From Mercurialis annua (taxonomy: Eukaryota; Streptophyta; Magnoliopsida; Malpighiales; Euphorbiaceae), in contig NC_065574.1 in NCBI RefSeq assembly GCF_937616625.2, forward strand, positions 31,064,501-31,128,500: 64,000 nucleotides of DNA. The letters run 5' to 3'. Positions 25,621-37,434 of this stretch are shown here, piece after piece (position 1 is the first letter of the stretch; each line of letters opens with the position of its first letter). The notes under the pieces were generated by a model. It saw only the letters and a program-made list of their open reading frames with translations, had not been told where the DNA came from and did not search any database. The translations under genes and the position numbers were made by a program.

Positions 25621-28600
25621 GTTGGTCCAGTTACCTCTGCTAATATGTGTTTTGTCGGTTTAATGACCTAGGAACTACTGCAGCTGTAGAGTTGAGTCTG
25701 TCTGATCCAAGTCATGAGTTTGATTTAATTTGAGATAAGTATGATAAGTTGATTTGTGAAATGCTTACTTGTTTCTTGTGACACGTATATACGAGATATA
25801 TACGTATATATTGTTTTGATGAGACATGCATATATGAAATGCATTTGAGATGAAGTTTCTAGGAGATGTATTGCCTCCAATGAATAGAATATAATTGATG
25901 TGAATGTGATTTGATGTTATATATATGGGTGTTTAGTATCAGATAGCGTGAGAAAAGCTATAGAATTCGATCGATCGAAATTTCAGAAAGAGTGTGAAGA
26001 ACGAATGCAAAGTTTTAGAAGTTGAGGAACTTTCCAGAAGCAGAGTTTAAAGGTCTAGAGAACTTACAAAACTCTAAGTTTATAACTTTTAAGAGTTATT
26101 TGTTTAACGATTCTGAAAGCATAATTGTGCCTAGACCCGATATAGAAATACATGATTGCCACGACATTGATAGAAATGCATCACTACATACATCAATACA
26201 TGCATTAATAGGATATGCATCATATGCATTATGTTGAGATGAAGAGGTGAGATGTGGCAACTCTTTGGGGATGAGAGACGTCATCACCCTAGTGCACAAT
26301 TTTACTAAGATTTAAATGGAATTTTCAAATGAGTCGTTTTATTTGAAAGAGTTTTCTAGAAGTTTTGTTTTTATGTAAGCATACCTAGACCAGAACTCTG
26401 TGACGGAAGTGAAGTGCTCGCGAGCAAGCTGTGAACAAGGCTAGGAGGCGAATGAATAAGTATAATTGTGAGAGCATAGGATTTGTGTCTCTAGTTAATG
26501 AACTCAGCCTGATTAAATAGGCTAGTACACAGTTAGAATAATATATGTGTTCGGATAATAATTTATATCTGATTAATAATGTATAGAACATGTATGATGT
26601 GATTTGATACCCATGATGTTTGATTAAGTCCATGTGAGTGGAATGCTCGCAAGACTTAAAAGGCGATACGTAATCAAGAAAATCTAGGGGACACTGATTT
26701 TCTTGATCCGGTCAACATAGATTCTTATAGTTACGATAGTGATATGCGTATAACATATACTACGCGAGTATATGTTTTGATGATTGCTAAGTCTGTAATG
26801 AGTTAGAACACTCAAATGACTAGCAATAAGAAACGTAATCGTGGAAGGTTAAAAGGAAGGAGATGTTCCTAATGTCCAACGTAGGTGAAAAACGATTAGT
26901 CGTGATGATTAGTAAGTGTCATATTTTAAGGAATTTATCAGTATTCCTTTATATAGACACTACACTATGAACAGAGAACTGCGCGAACGCGTGCTGTTGC
27001 ACAGCAAGTGTATGAGATGCAAGAAGAAGATCGAGGTAACCAAACCGAATGCAATCTACTCTAATTGGCCAGTAAAGGCCAAAGACGAGATAAAGGTTAA
27101 TGAGAACCTAGCAAGACAAAGTGGGAATATACAGGCATTGGATGTGCCGCAATAACCCAATATCATTAAGAATCAGTTAGCAGTAAAAGTAAGTGACATA
27201 AGGAATTGTATGTCAATAATAGAATGAGGGATACAAAGATAGTATCAACGTGAAGGAAGGAACACATGTAGAGATTTGATGTTTGTATACTTAAGTTAAG
27301 ACTAAAAGCGTTTGATTAAGAGCGGTATGCTAAATCCACTAGGAAAGTAAAGTAAGATGTTCGTACACCTAGAGCGGATAACGGACAAACAGTAATGTCA
27401 ATAAAGATGTCGATGAAAGGTTCAACCTATAATTAGTTCCGACATGCAATTAGAGCGGTGAAAGACCAAATAACATGAACTAAGTTTGTGACCCGATTTG
27501 GGAAATTCTTTAAACTATTAGTTCCGGTTGAGGATAATCGGGAAAGATCAAGGTACTTAGATCAAGAGATAAACAACAAGAACTGCAATCGGTGGATTGA
27601 GAGTTGAAACTTCCACCTAAAGGTATCAATTATGAAGCGAAATAATAGGCTGAAAAAGGTACAAATGTAATGGATGCTTGTGAAATGTTAAACCTTAGAC
27701 TTCAAGTTAGATCAAATAAAGAATAAAGTGCATAATGTGATCGATATAGAAGATTGATTATGATCCTCAAAGGATTAAGATGTATTAGACACGATCAAAT
27801 TTGTTTGATACATTCCCAAAAAGAGATCCTCAGGAAGAGGACTTCGTGGAAGAAGAGTTATCATACTAGTCCGATGTCGAGGAGTACCGGAGTAAGCATT
27901 TCTGATCCAGTGTACGGTAATATCACAATCTGAGGGAGGATGCGGAGATAGCCAATAGTCAGACATGAGTGGCTCTGATCAGGTTAGGAAGCAAATGCGC
28001 TACTTTTCACAAGAAATGCTACCAGTAGGACTGTATTCCACTGACTTCCTGCGTACGGTCGAGGGATTGCTAAAGTTACATGACGTATATGATAAAGTAT
28101 AAAGACGCAAAAGTAGATTATGGATAATAAGAAGTTAGTTAAAGTAAACAGAGTTAAGAAAAGTACGGATAACTTGCGTATGTTGCAAGGAACTTGATAA
28201 GAGTTATTGAGAAATGAAAAAGAGAAAGTCACGTGGAAAGATGACGGGAGGATCATATGGATTAAATTCTATGTAGTCGTCAACGCATAGAAACAAAAAG
28301 GGATAAAGATGATAGAGTCATATGAATGGATCCACTGACAGTTAAGATGTCAGTAAGGGTACAATAGGGCGATATGTAAGTAATGGAGAATGCACTACGT
28401 CGATAATTCAGGCAAAAGAATTGCGACCCATTATTTAATTGGTAATCGACGTTCAGAGTGCCGAAACAAGAAAAATCAGGAATACGAGATGCGATAGAGG
28501 TGATACCTGCATATGATCGGCTTTACAGACGGCCATGATAATATATATACGATTGAGAACGCACTACATCGAGAAATTCAGACGAAAAAGGCCACAACTC

Positions 28601-29216
28601 TATATTAATGATTGATGTTGTGGATATTAAAAACAAATAGTATACGATGTACAAGGTGCGTAGAAGAGGAAAGCAAAGAATGCAATAGAAGATAATCAAG
28701 AAATATGATAAAAGCGTGAATTAGGAACGCAATAAGAGTACCATAGGATTATAGCATTTAGACTATTAATCCTATTGGTTAACTAAGGACAAGAAGTCAA
28801 AGAAAGTAACGAAGAAGTATACCTACGATATGGATAGAAGTAGGAATAACAAGTGAAATGGAAAGATCATGAATAGTAATGAGAAGTAAGTTTAGTACTA
28901 CGTGATAGTAAAGGGAAATGATTTGAAAGCTAAGAGCCAATTAAGATTGAGAATTGGAAGGAAGGAATAGATAAGAAAAAGTTAGATTATGATGAATAAA
29001 AAGATCAAATATGGAGCAAGTAACGATGTCATCAGAGGACATTCTGATGCAAGTATATGATTGGAAAAGGATTAAGATCCTCATTTAGGGATTATAAGCA
29101 AAGAAAGCTTACCAAAGCATTGGTCACACGCTGTCTTATTAAAATAAGAATTCAGCGACCTATATGACAATCCTATCTGGTTGAAAACCAGATTGATGAA
29201 ACAGATCGATATGAGG
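25621..29216 (+). mobile_element. Internal region of Tekay-like element, left part, no recognisable gag-pol
   Basis: About 3.6 kb of purine-rich sequence with stops in every frame; the longest open stretches are under 100 codons. I looked for a CCHC knuckle, protease D-T/S-G, RT Y-x-DD, integrase HHCC/DDE and a chromodomain and saw none. With 655 bp beyond the CACTA insertion, the whole internal region is only about 4.3 kb, shorter than a complete Tekay element (about 5 kb of coding sequence alone is typical). Because the LTRs differ by only about 1%, wholesale coding decay since insertion is unlikely. I infer a non-autonomous derivative (LARD-like) mobilised by proteins supplied elsewhere. 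A loose direct repeat of about 170 bp lies at 28,386-28,720. Confidence 0.7.
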
Positions 29217-29219
29217 TAA
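29217..29219. repeat. Target-site duplication TAA, left copy
   Basis: TAA immediately precedes CACTACTAGAAAA and is repeated immediately after the other end (37,432-37,434). Three-bp duplications are diagnostic of CACTA elements. Confidence 0.9.
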
Positions 29220-29611
29220 CACTACTAGAAAACAGCAAATTAGCGACGGAAATTTGCGACGGACGTCTGATCCGTCGCTAATTTGCTGTTTTTGCGACGG
29301 AATCCACGACGGACTTCAAATCTGTCGCAAAAACCTTCAATTTCTTGGCGGGAGCGTGCCCGCCATTTTTGCGACGGAAATTCCGTCGCTAATGGGTCGC
29401 TAAAATGGCGGGCTTTGAAGGCGCCAAATGATTTAGTCCAAAATTAGCGACGGATTTCTAAATCCGTCGCTAATGGACCTGATATTCAAAACGATGCGTT
29501 TAGGCATCTAATTTAGCGACGGAATAAATGTATCCGTCGCTAAATTAGATGCCTAAACGCATCGTTTCATTTATTACAATAATTAGCGACGGATTTCGCA
29601 ATCCGTCGCTA
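29220..29611 (+). repeat. CACTA left terminal and subterminal repeat region
   Basis: Contains 13 copies of GCGACGGA or its complement, mostly in facing pairs such as TTAGCGACGGA/TCCGTCGCTAA. One pair is extended into a perfect 35-bp stem (29,489-29,523 against 29,533-29,567) with a 9-nt loop. In En/Spm the subterminal repeats are the binding sites for the TNPA protein; by analogy these are candidate sites here. Confidence 0.9.
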
Positions 29612-31216
29612 ATTATCTTAATAAATGAAACAGATAACCTATCATTTTCATTTTCACTTTCTTTTCCCTCTTCAGCCGCCGACCGCCGTTACCCTCCTCC
29701 CTCCAATCTCCTCTTCAGCGCCGCCCTCGCCAGCCGCCGTCAACTGTTCCTCGTCGCCTCCTCGCCACTCCTGCTCCTCGACGCCAGCGGTTGTCCTCCT
29801 ACTGCCACCTTTATTTCTGCCGGCCAACAACTCCTCCAGCCGCCGACCGCCGCCCTCGCTTCCTACCGCCGCCGTCGCTTCCTCTCCTCCCTATTTCCGG
29901 TAAGCTAATTAATCAAATTAATAATTGTTATTAATTTTATTAGTTTAGTTAATTAGTTTAATAAATAGTATTATTATTGAAAATTAGATTAGTTTAGGTT
30001 AAATTAGATTAGTTTATGGTTAATTTTCAGTTTTAGGGTTAATTGAATGATTTTAATTTTCTGATTTAGGTTAAATTAGATTAATTTTCTGTTTTAGGTT
30101 AGTTTTTTGTTAAATTAATGTAAATTATATTAGTTTTGAGGTTAATTTTCTATTTTAGGTTAAATTAATTTATATATATTAGTTTTGTGGTTAATTAATT
30201 TTATGTTTTGTAATTTATATTCAAATTAGGTTAAATTATTACAATAACATATGTTGATTTTTTGTTTAGTTAAATTATATGTTTGTTTAAATAGTTGTTT
30301 ACTTGTTAGGTTAAATTAGATTAAATTTTTAACTTATATTTGAATATTTTTAAGTTAAATTAGATTAAAATTGTTTAGGTTAAATTAGATTAAAATTATT
30401 AAAATAAATTAATTAGTTGTGGTAACATAGTTTATGTATTGTTAGTTTTGTTTATTGTGATTTGCTTGTAGGACTTCCCTGAAAAATGGGTGATGCTCAT
30501 TTTTAGGGGAAGTGCTGCCGAATTTTTAGTAGAAATTTGTTATTAATACGTGTTTTTATTTAATATGATAGGTTTGCATTCTCTAACAGTCGCTGATAGC
30601 CCTTGATAACCCGCGCACCGTGGTTTCGATTGATCCGGACGTTTCACCTTCTCTTTGCGGTTCTGCCCTTCAACAAGTAGGTTTTATTACTTATTTTAAT
30701 TTATTTTAGTTGGAATAGATTTTATTTACGATAATCAACCTAAATAAACCTCGATTTTATTCCCACCGAATAAAATCGTAAACCTAGCCGTAGAGTTCCC
30801 GTCCCGTGTGTTCAAGAGATTGAACGACACGGGATTGTACAGTTTGTACAGTTCGCAAAACTTGTGCTTCCGTAACTCGATCACGAAAAACCATATATGT
30901 CTAGTAGCGGTACAAAAATATTCGGTTGTTTTCCAGCGTTTGTTCTCCGGGTGGATGTTTTGTATATGTTTTGTAACGCTTATTCCTCGAGGAATATATA
31001 ATTAGTGTTACAACGCATATACTAAATATCGCACTAAAGGAGAACGACGCCGGAAGGCTGCCGAATATTTTTCTCCGTTGCTAGGCATATATCGTGGCCG
31101 AGTTACGGGGCGCCTGTTTTGCGAATGGGATAGGGCCCTACCTTTTCAGCAGTCAATTACATTGACTTTGCTTATCTCGAGTGAAAACCCCACCTCTAAT
31201 TATCCACGCTACAGAA
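29612..31216 (+). other. CACTA leader: GC-rich exon-like segment, AT-rich intron, degenerate exons
   Basis: 29,640-29,899 is strongly pyrimidine- and CCG-rich and ends in a good splice donor (CCG|GTAAGC). 29,900-30,471 is AT-rich with about eight variants of TTAGGTTAAATTAGATT and ends in an acceptor (GCTTGTAG). The following segment starts GACTTCCCTGAAAAATGGG and is repeated near 36,187. A further donor-like GTAGGT lies at 30,677. This looks like a spliced 5' leader of the transposase transcript. Two overlapping frames of about 92 and 119 codons in the GC-rich part are low-complexity S/P/R-rich strings and I do not call a protein. Confidence 0.55.
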
Positions 31217-34200
31217 ATGGAGACGGACCGCAGTTGGATGTACAGGAGCCACACAAACGGGCTGCTAACCACAGGGTATAAGGAGCATGTGAAGGAGTTT
31301 GTCCGGTTTGCATTACGGCATCCGGCTTGTATGAGTGGGGTACAGATAAAATGCCCCTGCCCTAAGAGAGGTTGTCGAAATACAAGCTATCGGGATGTCG
31401 ATGAGGTGGAATTCCATTTATTGAAGAATGGGTTCGTGAAAGGTTACCAAGTATGGGTTTTTCATGGCGAGGGGAGCGTTTTGAACCCCCCTCCCCTTGC
31501 ACAGTTACCGGAGCAGGATGTTGAGTTCGACTATGAAGATGAGGGGCCAGGTGAGTTCAGTTCCGCTCAAAGAATGATTCTTGATGCGGCCGGTCCAAAA
31601 ATAACGTTTCCTGAAGATGAGCTCCCGAATGCTGAAGCTCAAAAATTTTATGATATGATGCGTGCGGCTGAAGAAGACATATGGCCTGGGAATAGCAGAC
31701 ACTCTCCATTTTCTGCATCTGCTAAAGTGATGGAGATCAAGTGTCGACATAAGGGTTCAGTAGCTTTAGTTGACGACGTATGCGGATTGATACAGGAGCT
31801 GCTCCCGGAGGACAACAAGATGCCAAAGAATTTTGCTAAAATTAAGAAGCTGGTCAAAGGTTTGGGGTTGCCGGTTGAGGTTATTGACTGTTGTTTTTAT
31901 AACTGTATGATTTATTGGGGGGAGGACGCGGATCTAACGCGCTGCAAAGTTTGCAATTATGCGCGGTGGAAACCTGTGACCCACGGAAAATCCACAAAAA
32001 GAAAGGCTAACGTGCCATATAGTAAAATGTTCTATTTTCCAATAACTCCGAGGCTACAGAGGTTGTACGCTTCGAAAGCCACTGCTCGGCATATGACGTG
32101 GCACGCAGACCACGAGATGGATGGTGATAAGATGTGCCACCCGTCCGACTCTCCGGCTTGGAAACGTTTTAGTGAACTGCATTCTGAGTTTGCCGATGAA
32201 GGGAGAAATATCAGATTAGGCTTATGCTCCGATGGGTTTCAGCCATTTACCAATTTTGGGCAGCAGTATTCCTCGTGGCCGGTCATTTTGACGCCGTACA
32301 ATCTCCCACCAGGCATGTGCATGAAGGATGAGTTTATGTTTTTAACGGTTTTGGTACCGGGGCCTAGAAACCCAAAACACCTAATGGATATCTTCCTACA
32401 GCCGCTGATTGCAGAGTTGAACCAACTGTGGGAATGTGGAGTCCAGACATATGACGTTCATAAGCGTTAGAATTTTCAACTAAAAGCGGCTCTTATGTGG
32501 ACAATAAATGACTTTCCCGCTTATTCTATGTTGTCTGGTTGGAGCACTGCTGGTAGAAAAGCATGCCCGTACTGCATGGAAAACACCGATGCATTCACAC
32601 TGGATAAAAGCGGTAAACAATCGTGGTTTGATTGCCATCGCAAGTTTTTGCCTCCGAATCACCAATTCCGTCGAAATGTTACTGATTTCCGTAAGGGGAA
32701 ACGAGAGGTCGGGAAAAGGTTTGCAGGGGTGAGAACTTGATCGACTGGGGTTTAAGAAGGCATTTGAGCCTGGTGCGAAAGTTACTAATGCATTACTGCC
32801 AAAAGATCATGGGTGGAATAAAAAAAGTATCTTTTGGGATTTGCCTTATTGGAGAACGAATGTAATACGTCACAATCTCGATGTCATGCACATTGAGAAA
32901 AATGTCTTCGATAACATTTTTAATACCGTTCTCAATGTCCCCGGGAAAACAAAAGACCATGCAAAATCTCGTGAAGAGTTGAACGACATCTGTGATCGGC
33001 CAGGGTTAGCTAAAGATCCGGCAACTGGGAGATTTCCAAAGGCAATGTATGCTTTGGATAGGGATTCAAAACGAGTTTTGCTTGAGTGGATTCAGAAAAT
33101 AAAGTTTCCAGACGGGTACGCGTCATACTTGTCTAGATGTGTTGATCTAAAGGGGCTGAAAATGCATGGAATGAAAAGTCATGACTGCCATGTTTTTATG
33201 CAACGAATTCTGCCAATCGCTCTTCGGGAGCTACTTCCGAAAAATGTGTGGGAGCCTCTAACAGAGTTAAGTATCTTCTTCAGGGAGTTAACTTCCACGT
33301 CACTGTCAAAGGAAGATCTAAACCGTATGGAAACTGAGATCCCAAAAATCATGTGTAAGTTGGAACGTATATTTCCACCCAGCTTTTTTGACTCTATGGA
33401 GCATCTTCCCGTGCATCTTCCGTATGAAGCTATGATGGCAGGACCGGTTCAGTATCGCTGGATGTATCCATTTGAAAGGTAATCAATTAGTCATGGTTTT
33501 TTCTCGAATCCATCTGTTCATATTACTAATATTAATATCCGGTTACAGATATTTGAGGAAATTGAAAAAAAAGGTCACTAATAAAGGCAGGGTCGAAGGG
33601 AGCATTAGTAGTGGATATCTGCAAGAAGAAATCGCTAAATTTGCATCCTATTATTTTGCTGAAGGCGATCCGATGTTACCCGTGCGTTTGGGAAGAAATG
33701 AAACTTGTGATATGGATATCGATGAAGATGCCGACATATTGGGAATTTTTAAACCTAAGGGAAAGCTGTTGCGTGGTAGCGGCAGGAGATATCTTGAAGA
33801 CGATGAGATCATCGCTGCTCGGACCTATGTTCTTCTGAATTGTTCCGAAATCGAAGATTATCGAAGGTAAGCATTTAAATATAGTGTAATATTCCACATA
33901 TTTGCTAGAATTTGATTTAGTTTGGGCCTTTTCCATTTAAAGGGTTTTTGTGGCCGGATTGCGCGAAAGGAACAGTGACATAAGTGAAACAGAAATTGAA
34001 AGAGTGCTTGAAAGTGATTTCGCCTCTTGGTTCGAACAATATGTACGTATCTTATAACAATGGACTTCCATTTTAATAATAAGGTTTATAAATCTTACAA
34101 ATTTCTAACTCCCCACAGGTGAAAGATCCAACTGTCTGTACTAATCCGTTTATTCTGAGTCTCGCAAAGGGACCGTGTAGAAAGGTCACCACATATAAGG

Positions 34201-34802
34201 GATACTATGTAAATGGCTTCAAATTTCTGACTCAGGAATATGGGCAGGATCAACTTACAATGAATAGCGGTGTGTGCGTAAGGGGAACAGAATATGTTGA
34301 GGGTGAAAATGACTTTTATGGAGTGCTAACGGACATAATTGAGTTAGAGTATCCAGCTCTACCAATGAAGCAGACCGTCATTTTCAAATGAGAATGGTTC
34401 GACCCTACGGATACAGGCACGGACACTGCCAATCGATACAACTTGGTAGATGTTAATCACAGACGCAGGTACAATAAATACGAACCGTTCATTTTGGCAG
34501 AACAGGCTGACCAAGTTCACTACCTTCCATATCCAAGTAGAAAACGGGACAAAGTAAATTGGTGGGCAGTTTGCAAAATTAAGGCACGATCAGAACTTGA
34601 CATGCCCGATGCAATTATCCCAGCCTTTCAAGATGACATTGAAGAAAATCCCCTTATAGTTGAAACGGACGACAATCCCACAAATTTAGCTGACCTGAAT
34701 GAGGTGGCGGACGAAGATGCGTTGCAAATCCCTCCTGCTGAAGATGAAGAAGAAGAATTTCCGCCATCCTCATCAGACGAAGATGAAGAACAACTTGACT
34801 GA
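31217..34802 (+). pseudogene. TNP2-like CACTA transposase (TNPD homologue), disrupted
   Basis: The protein would be the DNA-cutting transposase of the element. Order seen: an N-terminal transposase-associated domain (WMYRS start, Cys motif CPCPKRGCRN, then HLLKNGF and a HGEG end), the TNP2 core (FYNCMIYWGED; LGLCSDGFQPF; DFPAYSMLSGWSTAGR; LDVMHIEKNVFDNIFN), a DUF4218-like part (MMAGPVQYRWMYPFER and onward) and a DUF4216-like part (NSGVCVRG; DFYGVL; WWAVCKI), ending in an acidic tail. Exons inferred from GT-AG sites and frame: 31,217-33,478, 33,549-33,866, 33,943-34,042, 34,119-34,802. It is broken by an in-frame TAG at 32,468, a frameshift of about +1 near 32,725-32,732, and a TGA at 34,389 where the family normally has Cys. 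The start is the ATG preceding the conserved tryptophan; an upstream ATG at 31,181 is in frame but less likely. Confidence 0.92.
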
Positions 34803-34998
34803 CGTATTTGATATTTTTGCAGTTTTTGTTAGTTGTATTCATTTATTATTGTAATGAATTAGTTATATTATTAAATGTATTAATTAATTTAAATATATGA
34901 AATTGTTAACAATTAAAATGTATTTTTTTATAATGTATTTTTCTGTAATGTTTTGTTATAATTGTTAAATTGTTATATGTGGAACGAAACATATTTTA

Positions 34999-36857
34999 AT
35001 GTCTGCAGGTATGAGAGGGCAGGGTGGTTCAGGTGATCCGACTAGAGGTCGGGGACGTCGGGGTAACCCAGCTAGAGGTCGTGGTCGGGGTAACCCAGCT
35101 GTGCGTGCCCCTGTTGAGGATATCCCTGTTCAGGATCAGCAGCAGGAGGTGGAGGCGGCACCCCCCGTTCAGCCCCGACAGCCAGGAGAGCCCCTTGCAG
35201 AGCTGGATGATCAGGGGAGGGCACTGTGTTTCCCAGACGCCAGCAGGTAAGAATGTAAATTGTTAGTTTAATTTTTTTTATCGTTTTGCTATAGAAAGTA
35301 ATAAAAGTTTGCTGTAACCTCGCAGGGAGAGGCTGTTGAACTCTGGACCAATCTCCCGATCTATGCGGGAGATCTTTAGAATGTGCTGGTTCGAGAATGG
35401 GCGAGCCTAGCGGTTTCTGACTCCAGAGCAGAGAGATTTCTATTGGGAGGAATTTAAGGTAATAAATTGTTAATTTTAAAGTTTGATTTTAGACTAACGC
35501 AAAATTACTAACTCAAACTTGGTGTTTATGTTTTGCATAAGGAATACTGGTGGGATACGGCGGATTACAGCGACGAAGTCATCAAAGGTGTATTCATGAC
35601 GCATGCTGCCAACCGATACAAGGACGTTATTCACAGGATGAGAGACAAGGACGGCAAACATACCTCGATCAGCCAAGATATCTGGGATTCCTGGCAGGCC
35701 GTCTGGGCGTCAGAGGACGAGAAGAAGAAGTCCGATGTAGCTCGCGCTAATCGGATGAGCGAGCCTGCTGGAGCCGGTTCCGGACCAGTACGCCACACAG
35801 GGGGATCCCGTTCCGCCATCAGACATATGGATGTGTTGGTTTGTTTCTAGAATTCTTTTTTATTTATAACTATCTTTTATTTCCTGATTTTCTGATGAAC
35901 TAACAAATTGTTTATTATTCTTTTAGGCTGACGAGCTCGGCCGCAAGCCTACCGCAACGGAGCTGTATACTCGGATGCACTCCACGAAAGCTGATAAGGG
36001 TGTCATGGTAGACAAGAGGGCCCAAGACATGAGTGTAAGTCATAAACAATCTAATTTTAGTAGTTGTTTTACTTTACTCAAGTGTTAGATTAAATTAGTG
36101 TAAAATGTGTTTTAATTTAAATTGTAAATGTTAGATTAGGTGTGTTAACAGCCGGTGGGTTGTATATGAAATCTATATGTTTGCAGGATGTCCCTGAAAA
36201 ATGGGTGTTGATCAAATTATAGAGGAAATGCTGCCGAATTTTCGTTAGGATTTATACTTACATTTCATATGTTATACGTTTTAATTAGCCGTTATGTGAT
36301 ATATATGTTTTTCAATCTTTTTGTAGGATGCAATTGCTCAGAGACTTGCTGCTGCATCGCAGCCGCCGACCGGAGAGGGTGGTTCGTCTAGCACAGCAGA
36401 AGTCGACGAGACGCAGCTATTTCTGGATATCGAGGGCGTCAACAAGAAGCGGCGTGTCTACGGGTTGGGTTCAGCGACTAGTGCGTACGTGGATACGACG
36501 ACGTCTAGTAGGGCGAGGACCAGGTCCACACAGTCACAGCGAACTGAGGAGGAGATCGAGCGGCGTGTGCGGGCGGGGATCCAGGACGGACTGCGCCAGA
36601 TTACCACTGAGGTGGAGGATCTCCGTGCCTAGCAGGCGAGAACCAATGAGAGGATGGCCGAGATTATTCAGGCCGAGATGGCGAAGATGATGCAGACTCT
36701 TCCTCCGCAGTATCGCCCACCCCCAGGTCCTTCAGACGATGACGACACTCCGACTTTGGACTGTCACGTTTGTATTTCTGACATTTTGTATTTTGTCACT
36801 TTTATACATTTTGTGTTATCTTGTTTTATATATTTTCTTACTATATGTAAAATATAA
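34999..36857 (+). pseudogene. TNPA-like / plant transposase Ptta-En-Spm family protein, disrupted
   Basis: Second gene of the CACTA element. Exons inferred from splice sites: 34,999-35,246 (RG-rich N-terminus), 35,326-35,458, 35,542-35,832, 35,927-36,034 and 36,327 onward. Family-like motifs: WWDTADYSDEVIKGVF, the HTGGSRS block, ADELGRKPTATELYTR, and a C-terminal E/R-rich helical segment. In En/Spm, TNPA binds subterminal repeats and assists excision; here the abundant GCGACGGA repeats would be the presumed target. Disabling changes: TAG at 35,408 in exon 2 and TAG at 36,630 near the C-terminus, after which the frame remains open to 36,857. The exact end is uncertain. The last intron contains a module also found in the element's leader. 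Confidence 0.8.
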
Positions 36858-36995
36858 CATGTTTTTATATGAAATCGGTCGTTTTTGGAAATTGAGTTTT
36901 AATGAGAGTTGCAAATAATAGATTTTACAGATTTTAATCGTCGTGAATTGAATAGGAAAAACAGACGGAAAATAGATAATTCTGTCCAAATTGCG

Positions 36996-37431
36996 ACTAT
37001 ATTTGCGACGGAAATGACTCCGTCGCAAATATTGACAATTTTGCGACGGAATCAATTCGGTCGCAAATATTAACAATTTGCGACGGAATTGATTCCGTCG
37101 CAAACTTGTACCATTTTGCGACGGAATTGATTCCGTCGCAAAATGTCAATATTTGCGACGGCGTCAAGTCCATCGCAAATTGTTTAAATCCGTCGCCAAT
37201 ACGTCTCCCTTTTCATTTTTTGGGAGACGACATTGGCGACGGTGTGTTTGGTTATGGCGACGGGCTGGCCGTCGCCATATTTGCGATGCTCTGGTCGCTA
37301 ATATTTTAGCGACCAGAGCTTTTGCGACGGACTAGTTCCGTCGCAAATCCGTCGCAAATGTGTATTTGCGACGGAATATGAGTGATTTGCGACGGAATTG
37401 TCCGTCGCAAAAACACTGAAATCCAGTAGTG
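36996..37431 (+). repeat. CACTA right subterminal and terminal repeat region
   Basis: About 14 GCGACGGA-type motifs, largely as facing pairs separated by 5-10 bp (TTTGCGACGGAA...TTCCGTCGCAAA), plus a near-perfect palindrome GCTCTGGTCGCTAA/TTAGCGACCAGAGC at 37,288-37,319. It differs from the left side, where the flanking base context is mostly TTAGCGACGGA rather than TTTGCGACGGA. Confidence 0.9.
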
Positions 37432-37434
37432 TAA
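37432..37434. repeat. Target-site duplication TAA, right copy
   Basis: Directly follows the CACTA right end (CCAGTAGTG) and matches TAA at 29,217. Confidence 0.9.

Larger units (their letters stand above)
29220..37431 (+). mobile_element. CACTA (En/Spm) DNA transposon, 8,212 bp
   Basis: The left end is CACTACTAGAAAA and the right end is the inverse of CACTACTGGATTTC, so the terminal inverted repeats match in CACTACT-GA and then diverge. Both ends carry dense GCGACGGA/TCCGTCGC subterminal repeats (about a dozen per side). Between them lie a TNP2-like transposase region (31,217-34,802) and a TNPA-like region (34,999-36,857), both plus strand and both broken. The TAA duplication and the uninterrupted retroelement sequence on either side show that it inserted into the Tekay-like element. 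With its own proteins disabled it is now at best non-autonomous. Confidence 0.95.

Noticed and set aside
26916..27155. 79-aa frame with CMRCKKK in the retroelement interior, resembling a zinc knuckle
   Set aside because: The spacing does not fit a CCHC motif and no neighbouring gag sequence is seen.
29549..29908. Overlapping 119- and 92-codon frames in the CACTA leader
   Set aside because: They are low-complexity S/P/R strings due to GC-rich sequence and end at a splice donor; better explained as an untranslated leader.
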